42,718 bases of DNA, taken from contig WHUX01000330.1 of NCBI GenBank assembly GCA_015179025.1, forward strand, positions 1-42,718. The letters are read 5' to 3'. The notes beneath the pieces were generated by a model. The model was not told the DNA's origin, searched no databases, and saw only the letters and a list, made by a program, of their open reading frames with translations. This DNA is from Terfezia claveryi (taxonomy: Eukaryota > Ascomycota > Pezizomycetes > Pezizales > Pezizaceae). The position numbers and the translations under genes were made by a program. Shown here one piece after another: positions 32,855 to 42,718 of this stretch. Numbering within the stretch: position 1 is the stretch's first letter; the number at the start of each line of letters is the position of its first letter.

Positions 32855-33670
32855 TGCTGGAAATTCCCCTGGAAAGGTTATCGAATACCGGTGCATGTGG
32901 CAGATTAGCGTTTGCATATCCAGCAGCCATTAACACATGATAATAACGACTTCGATATTTTATTTGGAGAGTGGACCCATCCACATCAATTCTAACCAAC
33001 GTGTGCGAGAGGAATGTGTACCTTTAGTTTCCGTTCCGTAGCGGGTATCTACTTCTATCCGTGATTGAGAGAAACTATGCTTGCTCATACTAAGAGCTAT
33101 AGGCTACCAGTACGATATAGAGCCTGACCGAATCAATGATCATTCTCACACTGTAGACCTATCATCAGAGAATAAGATATCCTCTGTATTGTTACCGACC
33201 ACCATCGCGACATCATATTCCATGTTTATCACTATCAAGTTCTATCAATCTGTGCTTGAAAGAAGCAACTAGTACTTTCAGCTGGCTCACCTTTAACAGG
33301 GTCTGTCAGAATATCTAGTCTGGCTCAGGAGAATATGCCAGGTTTAGGAGAATATGCATGGTTTTCAAAAATCTCCACGACAAGTCCAGGGCGCGTGAGA
33401 AAGACACACCAGACTCAGATGAGGGTTGCCACAGAGAGATAAGATTTCCTGCGGAGTCTTATAATTTGTACACAAATTTGAAATCTCTATTCATTTGACC
33501 ACCACTATGCATCATTGAAGGGTGAATTGCACCTCGTCAATATCAGTTCATGCGATGAAGTGGGTCAAATATGCAGTGCACCATTGTGGGTATCTCCCGG
33601 GGTTCCATCATTTTATTCTGTGAATAGATGATTGATTGGCTATTGGATCACTCGTAGGGGATAGGGAATA
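32855..33670. other. Intergenic, no gene seen
   Basis: Between the copia element and the promoter of the secreted-protein gene. Only short frames. Confidence 0.5.
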
Positions 33671-33677
33671 TTTCCAC

Positions 33678-33684
33678 TATATAG
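33678..33684 (+). promoter_or_regulatory. TATA box of the secreted-protein gene
   Basis: TATATAG lies 128 bp before the chosen ATG (33806) and is followed by C/T-rich sequence typical of a fungal start region. Confidence 0.55.
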
Positions 33685-33805
33685 AGAGGCCTTTCCGTCC
33701 TCGGATTATCGAACCCACACAAAGGCTCTTCGACAACACTTGAAGTCACTCTACAATCAGCAAAGGCCCTGTGATTACTTTCTCATGTTGTCCGTACGCA
33801 TTACA

Positions 33806-34352
33806 ATGAAGTCCTTCACAAACCTCATTGCTCTCATGGCTGCCCCCAGTGGTTCTGGTGCACTCGAAAGCAAGGAGCTAAAGGAGCTTCAACTTTCGGA
33901 CTCCCCGGAACTTCCAGACAGTCAGTGTGGCACCGCCGTAGAATTTGATTTCGTGATAGGGTCGCTTGATAAGCGGCAAACCATCGGGCCTCCTGATTAC
34001 TGGTGTTGCGATGTGAGTACTACATCACCATTGGTTAGGAAGTCTAGCTAAAATGTGTCCCTAGGGTTACACGGCCGAATACCACTCCGGACAAGGTAAA
34101 CGCGTTTGCTGCCCGACGACCTCAGGGTGCTGTAACGTTGTCACTGGTTCAGTATGGCTGTAAGTACTTATTTGCATACTATCGGTGCTTATACTGTAGC
34201 ATGACGAATAAGTCCTAAAATTCATGTCCGCAAACAGCCAGGCAGGATATTTGAGATCCTTAAAGCCCGTAAGTAATGATCAAACCATCTATCTCAAGTC
34301 TGGCAAGAACTGTGGTGGTTCGACGTGCCTACATTGCAAACTCCTGCCATCC
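33806..34352 (+). CDS. Small secreted cysteine-rich protein, Kex2-processed (3' end uncertain)
   Basis: Model: join(33806..34012, 34065..34159, 34238..34352 or beyond). The first 69 residues are a weak signal peptide (MKSFTNLIALMAAPSGSGA), an acidic pro-region, and a Lys-Arg site (SLDKR) before QTIGPPDYWCCD. Removing a 52-bp intron (GTGAGT...CTAG) adds a segment with VCCPTTSGCCN. A second intron (GTAAGT...ACAG, 78 bp) leads to a segment with Cys-x4-Cys-x2-Cys. Three Cys-Cys doublets sit in the mature part. The size, Kex2 site and cysteine count fit a secreted fungal peptide that may act outside the cell. I recognise no family. The last exon and stop are unclear: GTAAG at 34353 may open another intron. 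Confidence 0.6.
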
Positions 34353-35600
34353 GTAAGTTTTGTCTTTGTTTCCCGCTTTGTAGCCGCCCCTAATAGCGTG
34401 AGCAGGTCCTCAACTACCCCGGGTGGCAGTCTCTCAGGAGGTCTGCATGTTAGATCAGCTCCGTGCCGGCTTTGTCTTTCTCTCTCTGTAGCACGTTCGA
34501 TTCTTGTCTGAAAATGTGTTTTTTTTTGGTGTTCCTTTACATAGTTTTTTTTGTTGTCCTGAAGGTGTATGATCCACATAATGTATATCAAAGCCTCTTC
34601 TGTAATTTCCATGTGGGTAGGAATCGTTCATCGGGAGGTCTGTTGGGATTGGAATCAAAAAGGGATTTAACCCAGCCTAGCGTGTCATTAGAGAGGTTTT
34701 GCACCCTTGTAAAATTGACAGTAACTACAGCAACCAGACTAGCTAATGCACCTGCCAGGTTTGTGCTTAAGACCGACAGGGATAAAAAGATGTCAACTTG
34801 ACATCGATGTCAAGCAGAAATCTGTGGACGACATCGGAGGATCTTGGCATTGTTGTCCACAACAAATATCTGAAGATGGTTAGCCTTTGTATATTAGTAT
34901 CAAAATGCCTTACGTGTACCAAATAATTCAAACATCACGTATACATATACTTACATATTTTAGTACACATACTACACGTATCAAAAATGTCACAAACCCC
35001 ATTCCCTACCGACCTAGTATCAGAACAGCCCACCCAAGATATAGAGGTGGCCTATTATTATCTTCTTCTTCATCATCGGAAGATTCCGCCTGCATATACT
35101 GCCCCACCAGCAGTATCCCCAACATAAGCATGTCCGAGTCATCCGCCATGTTTGTCTGTCATTGCAGGTTGCTGCTTACTAAAGAGAGATATCAATCAGA
35201 GTTTGCAAAACCTCTTATTCTGTACTTTCGTGCTTACTAGGATCAAAGTGCGCTACATGGGTTGTAAGATATCTAGCGTGCAAGGGTGCAAAACCTCCTA
35301 TTAGACGTACGGCCCAGGCGTCCTTAGCTTCCCTGGTTTGAACAATTTATTTGCATTACCATGTGGTGGAGGCCGAGTGCATGACACGGGTCTTGGCATG
35401 AGACTACATGACACCCGTAGTTAGACTTTTGAGAGTGCATTTAGGATGGAACTCCGTATGTACGGTACATATACGTTTATTGGAGTTTTCTCCAACCCCC
35501 GAGCTGCGCTATTTCGGCAAGTAAAATCACAAGTGACTTCGAGGCGCTTTTTTCCATTAGATAATTAATCCACCGGGTGTCAGCCTGGAAATGTGGTCCC
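34353..35600. other. Gene-poor stretch
   Basis: May include the last exon of the secreted-protein gene (a candidate acceptor TGTAG ends at 34490). One partial motif CAACCAGACTA lies at 34731-34741. Nothing else is supported. Confidence 0.4.
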
Positions 35601-35701
35601 TCTAGTCTGGTTGGCATGGTCCCTCGTCACAGGAGGTAACCAGATCTACAATCAGACTAGAGTCACCCTTGTTTTCGAAGGTTTGGTTTCGTCTGACCAC
35701 T

Positions 35702-35982
35702 TAGTCTGGTTGGCACCTGACCACTCAAGTAATTAGTTTCGCCTAGCTTGGTTAAGATGAAAAACTCAGGAAAAGAAGAAAAGACAAAAAAGGATTTGCC
35801 TATGCATCAGCGGGGAATCGAACCCCGGTCGAATCGATGGCAACGATTCATCATACCACTGGACCACTGATGCTGTTTCTTATTTGGGCTGGCATATTGA
35901 ATTAGATTACCTAGGTTGCACACGACTGGCTTGTTAATGCAGACTAAGCTATGTATGAAGTTTACAGGTGCCAACCAGACTA
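35702..35982. mobile_element. 281-bp block bounded by 18-bp inverted repeats, enclosing a tRNA gene
   Basis: TAGTCTGGTTGGCACCTG at 35702-35719 is the exact reverse complement of 35965-35982. Both outer ends are TA, as if a TA target had been used. The inside holds the complete tRNA-Gly gene and no protein frame. It could be a small non-autonomous element that captured or landed around the tRNA, or two independent copies of the dispersed motif. Confidence 0.5.
35803..35873 (-). tRNA. tRNA-Gly (anticodon GCC)
   Basis: 71 nt on the minus strand, no intron. The acceptor GCATCAG pairs with CTGATGC, and the discriminator base is A. The D arm reads GTCCAGTGGTATGAT. The anticodon stem AATCG/CGATT encloses the loop TTGCCAT, giving anticodon GCC. 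The T arm is CGGGG-TTCGATT-CCCCG. All stems are fully paired except for the usual loose D stem, so the gene looks functional. Confidence 0.95.
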
Positions 35983-36000
35983 GTTACAGTACACCTAAAG

Positions 36001-36159
36001 TAGTCCGGTTGATCCCGTTGCAACTGCTAACTAGCATCCGTCTAAACAACCCGCGAAAAAAGTTGGTGTGACGTCAGGCTTGTCTTTGCAAGGCCTTGTC
36101 TTCTTTTTGTAGACTGAGTAGGCCGTGACTTTGGCGGGAAACTTGTGCCAACCAGACTA
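36001..36159. repeat. Second pair of inverted TAGTCTGGTTGGCAC-type ends
   Basis: TAGTCCGGTTGATC at 36001 faces GTGCCAACCAGACTA at 36145-36159. The left copy is diverged, so the pairing is tentative. Confidence 0.3.
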
Positions 36160-36435
36160 GGCGTGACCTGTTTGCATCCCGTGTTATTATTATTTTGCCA
36201 ATTTCTTGTAATTGGAACGAAGGTGAATAAGATCTAGGATTCAATATATTTTAGAGTTGCGTGCCAATCACACTATCACATTTATATAATTGGGATCTAG
36301 CAATTCCAAATAGTTGCATGCAGTAATTGCGACAGTCGTCGCAACCTGCCGAAACAGGCTAAGCTTCTGGGGCTCTGCCCCTCCAAGGTAAGGTTACCCA
36401 CCATCATCATTTCATGATCACCGCTCGTCTGCAAG

Positions 36436-36442
36436 TATATAA
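36436..36442 (+). promoter_or_regulatory. TATA box of the peroxiredoxin gene
   Basis: TATATAA lies 132 bp before the ATG at 36574. Transcription would begin downstream of the ATG at 36414, so that upstream frame is probably not in the message. Confidence 0.5.
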
Positions 36443-36573
36443 CCTCGGGCTTCATCAACAAGATTCGACTTCCAAAAGCTCCCTCACCGACATCACCGAT
36501 TTGACTCCCGGAAGCTCAGTCAGCGACATAATAGAAGCCAATTCCTCCTATTCTAAACCAACCAAAAAGAAAA

Positions 36574-37294
36574 ATGACGGTCAAAGTTGGGGATAAGCTA
36601 CCATCTGCTCCAGCCTCTCTCACGGAGAAGGCCCCAGATAAGACTGTCGAGTTCCCTGCTGAGGGAAAGATTGTAATTGTTGGCGTTCCAGGTGCTTACA
36701 CACGTAAGTAGCGAATGGTTTCTTTCTGCCGTGTTATTGCCTTTCCATTGCCATCACAATTGAGAATTGGAGTTACCTTGGTTCGGAGGTAACCTTCGGG
36801 GGACCAGCTCCACTTTCCCAGAAGCTTTGCTCACAAATACCCAACTACTATACTATTCAACTGCCTCATATGTCTTGCTTTCCACTAGAACTGCTGTCTA
36901 GCTTGGCTAACATAATGTTTCTCCAGCACCATGCTCCGATCACGTCCCCACCTACATTCTTACCTACGAAGATTTTTTAAAGAAGGGTATTGACGAAATA
37001 TATGTTGTCGGTGTCAACGACCAATTTGTGATGAATGCATGGGTAAATCACCTCATCCAACAACACGGAGGTGACCCCGAGAAACTTGTGCACATCCACT
37101 TCTGTGCTGACCGAAGTGGAGAGTTTGTCAAGTCCCTTGGACTTGCTTTCGACGCGTCTGGCTTGTTGGGAAATACCAGATCGAAGAGGTTTGCCCTGGT
37201 TGTGGAAGATGGTGTTGTTAAAGATGTGAGGGTCGAGAACAGTCCACCGGAGTTGACTCTTACTATGGCGGATGAAGTATTGAAGAGCTTGTAA
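36574..37294 (+). CDS. AHP1: Peroxiredoxin, Ahp1/Prx5 family
   Basis: Model: join(36574..36703, 36927..37294), 165 aa. A thioredoxin-fold peroxidase that reduces hydrogen peroxide and alkyl hydroperoxides. The start MTVKVGDKLP follows an A-rich leader (AAAAAGAAAAATG). A 223-bp intron (GTAAGT...CCAG) restores GAYT|PPCSDHVP. The peroxidatic Cys46 sits in TPPCSDH. VVGVNDQFVMNAW (71-83) and KRFALVVEDGVV near the C terminus are family features. A second Cys at 103 (HFCADRSGEF) lies where some members have a Cys or Ser. There is no clear peroxisomal tail (ends KSL, not SKL). The length is normal for the family. Confidence 0.93.
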
Positions 37295-37782
37295 GGAGAC
37301 CTATGTAGTTGGGAGTCATGGAATCTCTGTAATGTTGGGATAACGTAGAGATGGCAGAGATGGCTGTAATGGAATATAAATGGAAGGAAATGAAATCTAT
37401 CCACCCTCTTAAATTCCATCTAGAAATTTCTAGAGATGCCAGTGATTATTGAATATTACCCTCTAGTACCTATTAACGAACAGGGATGGGCTAACGAACA
37501 CCCCTGTAGCGAGTAGCGTCTCCAGCCACAATTTATGATATAATGAGAAGCTTGTTCCGGCTTAATACATGACAATGGAAACAACTACGCTCTACAAGAT
37601 GGTTGCCCTCCACATCTCGGCAAAATTTACTCCATGCCAAATAACACACCTTCTAATATGACCTACCCAATGACCTCCCCTTTCCCTCTCTACCTTACCC
37701 TTAGGCCGAGCAACCTACTAACAAGTAAATAGATACTATAGAGAGCTTAATAAAAGGTCTATATCTATGTTAGAATAGCTCT
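37295..37782. other. Intergenic, no gene seen
   Basis: 3' side of the peroxiredoxin gene up to the probable gypsy LTR. Only short frames. Confidence 0.5.
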
Positions 37783-38485
37783 TGTAACAGAAGCCTAATA
37801 TATAGTGTGTAATGGAGAACGTTATCTCATTGCTTATATAATTGATTATATACTTTTGTATTTCCTGTATTACTACTAGTTTATGTAACTAAGCCTCTCG
37901 GTTGAAGGAATAGCCTTCTACCACCTCCTATTGCTTTATAAGCGTCCATAGCACGCGGAATCTGTGATGGGAAGTTCCATGGCACTTGCCATATGAAGAC
38001 ACCCTCATTATGGCCGCGTGAACTCTGTTTAAGGCGTGTGACTCATTACTATGGCCACATGACCATCATTTATGGCGTGTGACTCATTACTATGGCCACA
38101 TGACCCCTTTTGTACAGCGCACCACCTTCTGGTATGCCACCCTTTATTGTATTTATTTCCTTAGTCATCAGATCTTAGAGGAGTATAAATAGGCTGCTGG
38201 ATTCCCTCTGGAATCCACAGCAGACAAGAAGCAACCAAGCAAGCACACAGAGCAAGCAAGCCTATATTCCGATCAGATCAAGATCATATAGCTTAGATAG
38301 CACAAATCATATAAGATAGATTACACCAGTTAATTACTGTTCCCTTCGGGAACGTCCCACATAGTAATCTCCCTACCCTTCTGAGGTCTTACCTCAGCAG
38401 AACCGAAATACACAAACGTCCGTGCCTACGGATATAGATTGTATAAATGGTACCGAATGAATACTGTCTAGTACCATTCATTACA
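37783..38485 (+). repeat. Probable 5' LTR of the gypsy element (limits uncertain)
   Basis: The region upstream of gag has LTR traits. A TATAAATA box is at 38184-38191, a possible start TGTAACAG at 37783 and a possible end CATTACA at 38485 form TGTAA...TTACA ends. The second LTR is outside the window, so the limits cannot be confirmed, and no standard primer site directly follows. Confidence 0.35.
38033..38105 (+). repeat. Direct repeat, 32 bp twice, in the LTR upstream part
   Basis: GGCGTGTGACTCATTACTAT followed by GGCCACATGACC occurs twice, separated by seven bases, about 80-150 bp before the TATA box. The CATGTGGCC/GGCCACATG words and TGACTCA (an AP-1/Gcn4-type core) could be activator sites. 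Confidence 0.75.
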
Positions 38486-38771
38486 TTTTTTTTAACTTAC
38501 TTACCTAATCTTTACTCTTAAATCCAAGGCCTGATCAACCTTCGGATACCTTTATTACACTCACACAAGTGTATACAATTCGAAACCTAAGTGCATACAT
38601 AAAATCGATATCGTTATTCAACTAGCTAGCCAACAAAAAAATCCAACAAACGAGACATCAGACTCTCAACTGCAGTACATCAACAAAAGACTTAGAAGCA
38701 AGCTAAGCAGAGCTCTAACGGGCAGTGGTATCCCACATTAAACAATCCCACCCTCGTTCACAATACTTTTC

Positions 38772-39317
38772 TCAATAAGATCGACAACTCATCTTGCACT
38801 CCTGGCAACCGCCATTACATCTGTACCTATAAATCCAGTACACCATTGAAAAACCGGCCCCCCAAGTCCCAGGAATAATTAGTCTAAACAACCAAGCATC
38901 ACAATCCCAAGGCTCAAATCTCGCTGCCTCCACTGCAGCCATTTCCTCCAGAAAAGAATTACCTCCATCAGAACCTTCCTTAGGTCCAGACATTTCTACC
39001 AATACCTCTGCGCCCCCAACGTCTACCTCAACACACCAATCAGAAAACGTGATACTCTTGCCGGAAGAACTAGAACTAAATTCTAGACTAGTAGATGAAG
39101 AAAAACCAGGACCATAAGAAATATCAGGATCCTGACATCCAGCCTCACCAGCCTCGTGAGCCACTGAGCCAACAGAACCGTCAGTCGAACGGAGATCATA
39201 AGGATCATTAGCCACCACACCATCAGCACAGAAAGGTGCCAAAGAAGAAAAGTAACTCGACGATCGTATCACATAACCAGCTGCATTTGGTTGCAGACAG
39301 ACAACGAAATCAGACAT
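38772..39317 (-). CDS. Antisense ORF in the gypsy leader, hypothetical
   Basis: 180 intact codons on the minus strand between the LTR and gag, starting at ATG 39317 (MSDFVVCLQPNAAGY) and ending CRSY-stop at 38772. The plus-strand gag ATG is at 39319-39321, so the two starts face away from each other with one base between. The protein is Ser/Gly/Asp-rich in the middle. A Trp-rich part (FEPWDCDAWLFRLIIPGTW) then leads into a hydrophobic stretch up to YWIY, and a tail with four Cys (RCNGGCQECKMSC) closes it. The reading also stays open upstream, opposite gag. No stops interrupt it, although gag has one. I do not recognise the family. It may be an accessory gene of the element or a captured gene. 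Confidence 0.5.
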   Translation of the reverse strand: MSDFVVCLQPNAAGYVIRSSSYFSSLAPFCADGVVANDPYDLRSTDGSVGSVAHEAGEAGCQDPDISYGPGFSSSTSLEFSSSSSGKSITFSDWCVEVDVGGAEVLVEMSGPKEGSDGGNSFLEEMAAVEAARFEPWDCDAWLFRLIIPGTWGAGFSMVYWIYRYRCNGGCQECKMSCRSY

Positions 39318-39318
39318 A

Positions 39319-41240
39319 ATGGCATCTGAACTTAGTAAGAAGACTAAGAGGTCGAGACGGTTAACTATGTTACCTGAAGATATTAAGAAATTAGTAGAAG
39401 AAACTCCCAGAAAGACCAGATTTATAGTTCCTAACACAGAAGGGGAAATAAATCTGCCCATGGATATAGAAATAGGAGAACCAGGTGGAGCAGGAACCAA
39501 ACTATATTTTAGTATGGCTCTACCTCTTGCACCAGAAGAATTTTGGGATAGACATCTTCCAACAATTGAGGAGATTTTAAAATATACTCGCTCAATGGGA
39601 CATGCCCAACAGTATCATTCTGATGATACTTGACTCTTAATGGAAGCCGTAGTAAAACACTATTTATGGCTAACACCTTACCCATTCAAAGAGAAGGATT
39701 TAGAAATGAATGCATTTTTAAGCAAGGAATTAAAGAAACCTGTTGTTCCACTCTTAAGGAAACCGAATTGGGTAATAAATAACTGGGAAGAAATAATGGC
39801 ATTTATGATGAGCGGCACTCATCTAGAAGAATCAGCACATACCGCGGAGGATTTTTTCAATCCTAGCAAAGAACTTCCAGGAGCGTTCCTGAGAACACCA
39901 AAAGATCAATCGAAAGGCAAAGGTCGAGCACCTGAGACACCAGAAAGGAGGACTGGGTCAGCCAAAGAACCAGACGACAAAGACCAACCACCAGAAGATA
40001 TAGAATTACCAGAAGACGATGATGATCTAGATATAGGACTAGACCAACAGCAGCAGAAAACACAAGGAGGAGGCGAGACCCTGATGATAGCGGAGATGAT
40101 AGCTCGGACTCTGATAAGGCATCGTCAGTTGCAAGTCAAACTCTTAAAAGAAAACCCAAACGAGGAAAATCAGTTGAACACCAGCAATGGGAATCTACAA
40201 CAGGAATGGTTACAATGGGTAACCATAAAGCAACGAATGCTTTAAAAGGAATAAAGATTGATATGCCAGAAAAATTAAGAGGAGAAGACAAAAAATGGCA
40301 AGACTCACAATATTTTGACTCTTGGGCCACAGCAATACAACGTTGGTTTGTTCTTAAAAGAATAGATTTAGAAGGCACTTCAGCTTGGAAATTGTTGGAT
40401 TCAGAATGGAAGGGAGCGCGCTCACTACTTATAATCAATTCCTAAGAGAAAAAGGAAAGAATGCGACATTCTTTGGTTTCATACTAGCGCTAAGGGATTT
40501 TCTGATACCCTCTACTAGTAAGGACATTTTGTGGAAACGATGGGAGACAGCCACACCATACAAGGACGGACGTCACATGGGAATCAAACAGTTTACTACC
40601 TGGCTTACTGAAATGCAAATCAAATTGATTGACAAGGATGGCAAACAATCAATATCGCAGGAAGTAAAAGAAGAAAGTTTCTTAATCACCTGCCGCCATA
40701 CATGTCAGCTATATTAATTCCTTTAATCAAAGAAGAATGGTCATATGATCAGCTCGTACATCAAGCGGAGTCATATGAAGCTTCCAAGAAGGATATTGCC
40801 CCACTATCCACAACAAATACATCCCGATGACAACACCCTCGGAATGAAAATCGAAGTCATGGTCCACGCAGGGACAGAATCAACGACAAAAAACAAGATT
40901 TAATCCTAGCAGCAACCCAACACTAAACCCAACACGGAGAATCGGAAGGACTCAGATTGGGACACCATCACAAAAAAATTGGATCAGAAGACAAGATACA
41001 ATTAATTAAAGACAAGAAATGTCTATGGTGTTGGAACCCTAGACACTCCTACAAGGACTGTAGGAAACGAAAGAATAAGGTACCCATGCGTACAGCCACA
41101 CAAGATTTAGCTATGCCGATAGCCACCAAGGATAAAAACAACAAGGATAAAATCAAGAACGACCCTTGTCAAGGCAGGTACCAGATTTTAGCAAGGTATT
41201 CGTTAAGGCTAACGAACACCCGCACTAGCTTTAATTGATC
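39319..41240 (+). pseudogene. Gypsy Gag, interrupted
   Basis: The reading starts at ATG 39319 (MASELSKKTKRSRR) and runs to an in-frame TGA at 39631-39633, then continues in the same frame to about 40060 (acidic, Gln-rich). A frame change leads to 40206-40445, another to 40385-40717 (capsid-like, with FFGFILALRDFLIP and RWETATPYKDG), and a further one to 40957-41238. This last part has a CCHC zinc knuckle, C-x2-C-x4-H-x4-C at 41020-41061. The order capsid then knuckle is that of a Ty3/gypsy Gag. One stop and at least three shifts make it non-functional. Confidence 0.75.
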
Positions 41241-42718
41241 TCCAAATGAAGGGAGGAGACTTAATCAATTCTCAATTCGTACACCTGTATAAAATACCGA
41301 CTAGAAGTATGAGAAGAAATCATTAAGTACTGCAATTAAAGGCTCAAAGGGAACGATAGACAAAGCTTGTACTATCAAACTTGATTGGATAGGTTATGTA
41401 GAAGAACAACGTTCTATGTAGCTCATTTGACTGGATGGGACATGATATAGTAGAACCTGCTCTCAGCAAAGTGCGAGCAATAATTCCTGCCCATCAGAAC
41501 CAGTTACTATCCAGCCGGAAAACATTCCACGATTCAGCTAAGTGTATGGAAGGGATCTAGAACCATGGCGAATGGTATAAGATCAGCATATCACAGGTCA
41601 GCTGTGAATCAGTCAAGATTATAGTGAACGGATAATTGGGAAAATATTAGTGACGCAGATGAAACCGATTCAGAAAGAGAACTCGTGACAGCTGTTTCTG
41701 CGGTACAGAAACAATTCAACCCTGTAACGGAGTTTCCCTTATTATTTCCCAAGACAATTCCACGGGAATTACCTCTACTAAGAAAAATTAATCACTCTAT
41801 CAACCAAAAGCAGGAGCTACTTGGATACCAAAATGGCGACCCTCAAGACATCGATTTAGACAACAAATCCATAACAAATTAGTCAAAAAAGAAGCATCAG
41901 GTCGTATATATAGAGTAGAAAATGACACAAATGCTGTAGTCATGTTTACTATCCCTAAACGAGATAAACCGGAAGAAGCCAGACATGTCAATGATTGTCG
42001 AGACCGCAATTAAGCCGTCGAACTGGACCACACCCCATTGCCAGATATCAATGAAGCTATTGAACTAGTAGCGGAAAATCCCATTTGGACTAAGGTCGAC
42101 TTAGCCGATGGATTTTTTAATATCAGGAATGATAAAGAATCTGAGCAACACTCTACCTTTTTATGTCACATGGGATATTTCAGAAGTAGAGTTATGCAAC
42201 AAGGGATTGTAACGCACCTGCTACCATGGTTCGCGTTATGCATGAAATTTTTAAGGACATGGTCTATAAAATTTAATTATCTATATTGATGATATTATTA
42301 TATTCTCTAAAACGTATGAAGAACATGTAGAATTATTGAAGAAAGTACTTCAAACATCTACAGGATGAGAAATTCTATCTCAAGAAAGCAAATGCCAGTT
42401 TTTTACTCCAAGATTGGAAATCTTAAAACACATTTTGACATCAGATGGATTACATGTAGACCCGAAGAAGAGGACTACTATATTAACATTTCCAACTCCT
42501 ACAAGAAAAAAGGATCTTAGAGGATTCCTTGGAATCGTTAATTATCTCAGCAGATTTATTCCTGACTTGGCATCATATGCAAGCACCCTGTCAGAACTGC
42601 AAGGAGAAACAAAGAAATGGGAATGGACAGATACTCATAACGCAGCGTTTGAAAAACTTAAGGAACTCATGAACTCCCCACATGTTTTAAAACTCTGGAA
42701 TAATGAATCTACTGAACA
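41200..42718 (+). pseudogene. Gypsy Pol: protease remnant and reverse transcriptase, runs off the edge
   Basis: A protease-like piece (ALIDLQMKGG, where D-S/T-G is expected) lies near 41220-41260. The reverse transcriptase is clear from about 41900. TKVDLADGFFNIR (near 42095) holds the first catalytic Asp, and YIDD is intact at 42282-42293, followed by IIIFSKTYEEH. DLRGFLGIVNYLSRFIPD and the connection to RNase H (WEWTDTHNAAFEKLKEL) follow. Frame changes near 42200, 42280 and 42360 break it. The rest of pol and the 3' LTR are outside the window. Confidence 0.88.

Larger units (their letters stand above)
37783..42718 (+). mobile_element. Degenerate Ty3/gypsy LTR retrotransposon, 5' part
   Basis: Combines the probable LTR, the antisense ORF, broken gag and broken pol in normal gypsy order. 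The right end is beyond the window, so age and insertion site cannot be judged. Confidence 0.8.

Noticed and set aside
36414..36596. Upstream ORF overlapping the peroxiredoxin start
   Set aside because: The TATA box at 36436-36442 lies downstream of its ATG, so it is probably not transcribed; the sequence shows no family signal.

Overview
The window looks like nuclear DNA of a filamentous ascomycete (Pezizomycotina). Its genes are split by short introns (51-80 bp in most models, 223 bp in the peroxiredoxin) with GT...AG ends, some with CTAAC-like branch sites. The conserved genes are typically fungal, and the flanks are rich in retroelements, one of which carries C-to-T (RIP-like) decay. A truffle/morel-type (Pezizomycetes) genome is possible, but I cannot prove it from sequence alone.

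Left flank (1-9600): a decayed Tad-type LINE fills 1-4258. Its 3' part (endonuclease, reverse transcriptase, RNase H) lies on the minus strand. Its 5' part (ORF1 with a zinc knuckle, and the start of ORF2) is inverted on the plus strand, as a twin-primed insertion would look. It abuts a minus-strand gene relic. Next come a 389-bp GC-rich element with terminal inverted repeats, an integrase C-terminal fragment, mini- and microsatellites, and long stretches with no gene.

Gene core (9900-28650): ddi1 (proteasome shuttle with a retroviral-type protease, minus); NOG1 (60S ribosome assembly GTPase, minus); VMA9 (V-ATPase subunit e, plus, divergent from NOG1 and visible only after removing three introns); a 918-aa disordered protein (minus); a 1299-aa disordered, probably nuclear protein (plus); and TDP1 (tyrosyl-DNA phosphodiesterase, minus). 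Apart from the NOG1/VMA9 divergent pair these are independent housekeeping or lineage-restricted genes.

Right flank (28650-42718): a young, gag-only Ty1/copia element (30739-32849) with apparently identical 227-bp LTRs and a 5-bp target duplication; a small secreted cysteine-rich protein gene with a Kex2 site; tRNA-Gly(GCC) inside an 18-bp inverted-repeat frame; an Ahp1-type peroxiredoxin; and the 5' part of a degenerate Ty3/gypsy element running off the right edge. The gypsy leader holds an intact 180-codon antisense ORF whose ATG lies one base from the gag ATG.

Most unusual: the gypsy antisense ORF, the recurring TAGTCTGGTTGGCAC motif that brackets the tRNA, the gag-only copia, the LINE inversion, the ddi1 start codon split by an intron, and a one-base homopolymer shift that separates the ddi1 UBA domain from the rest.
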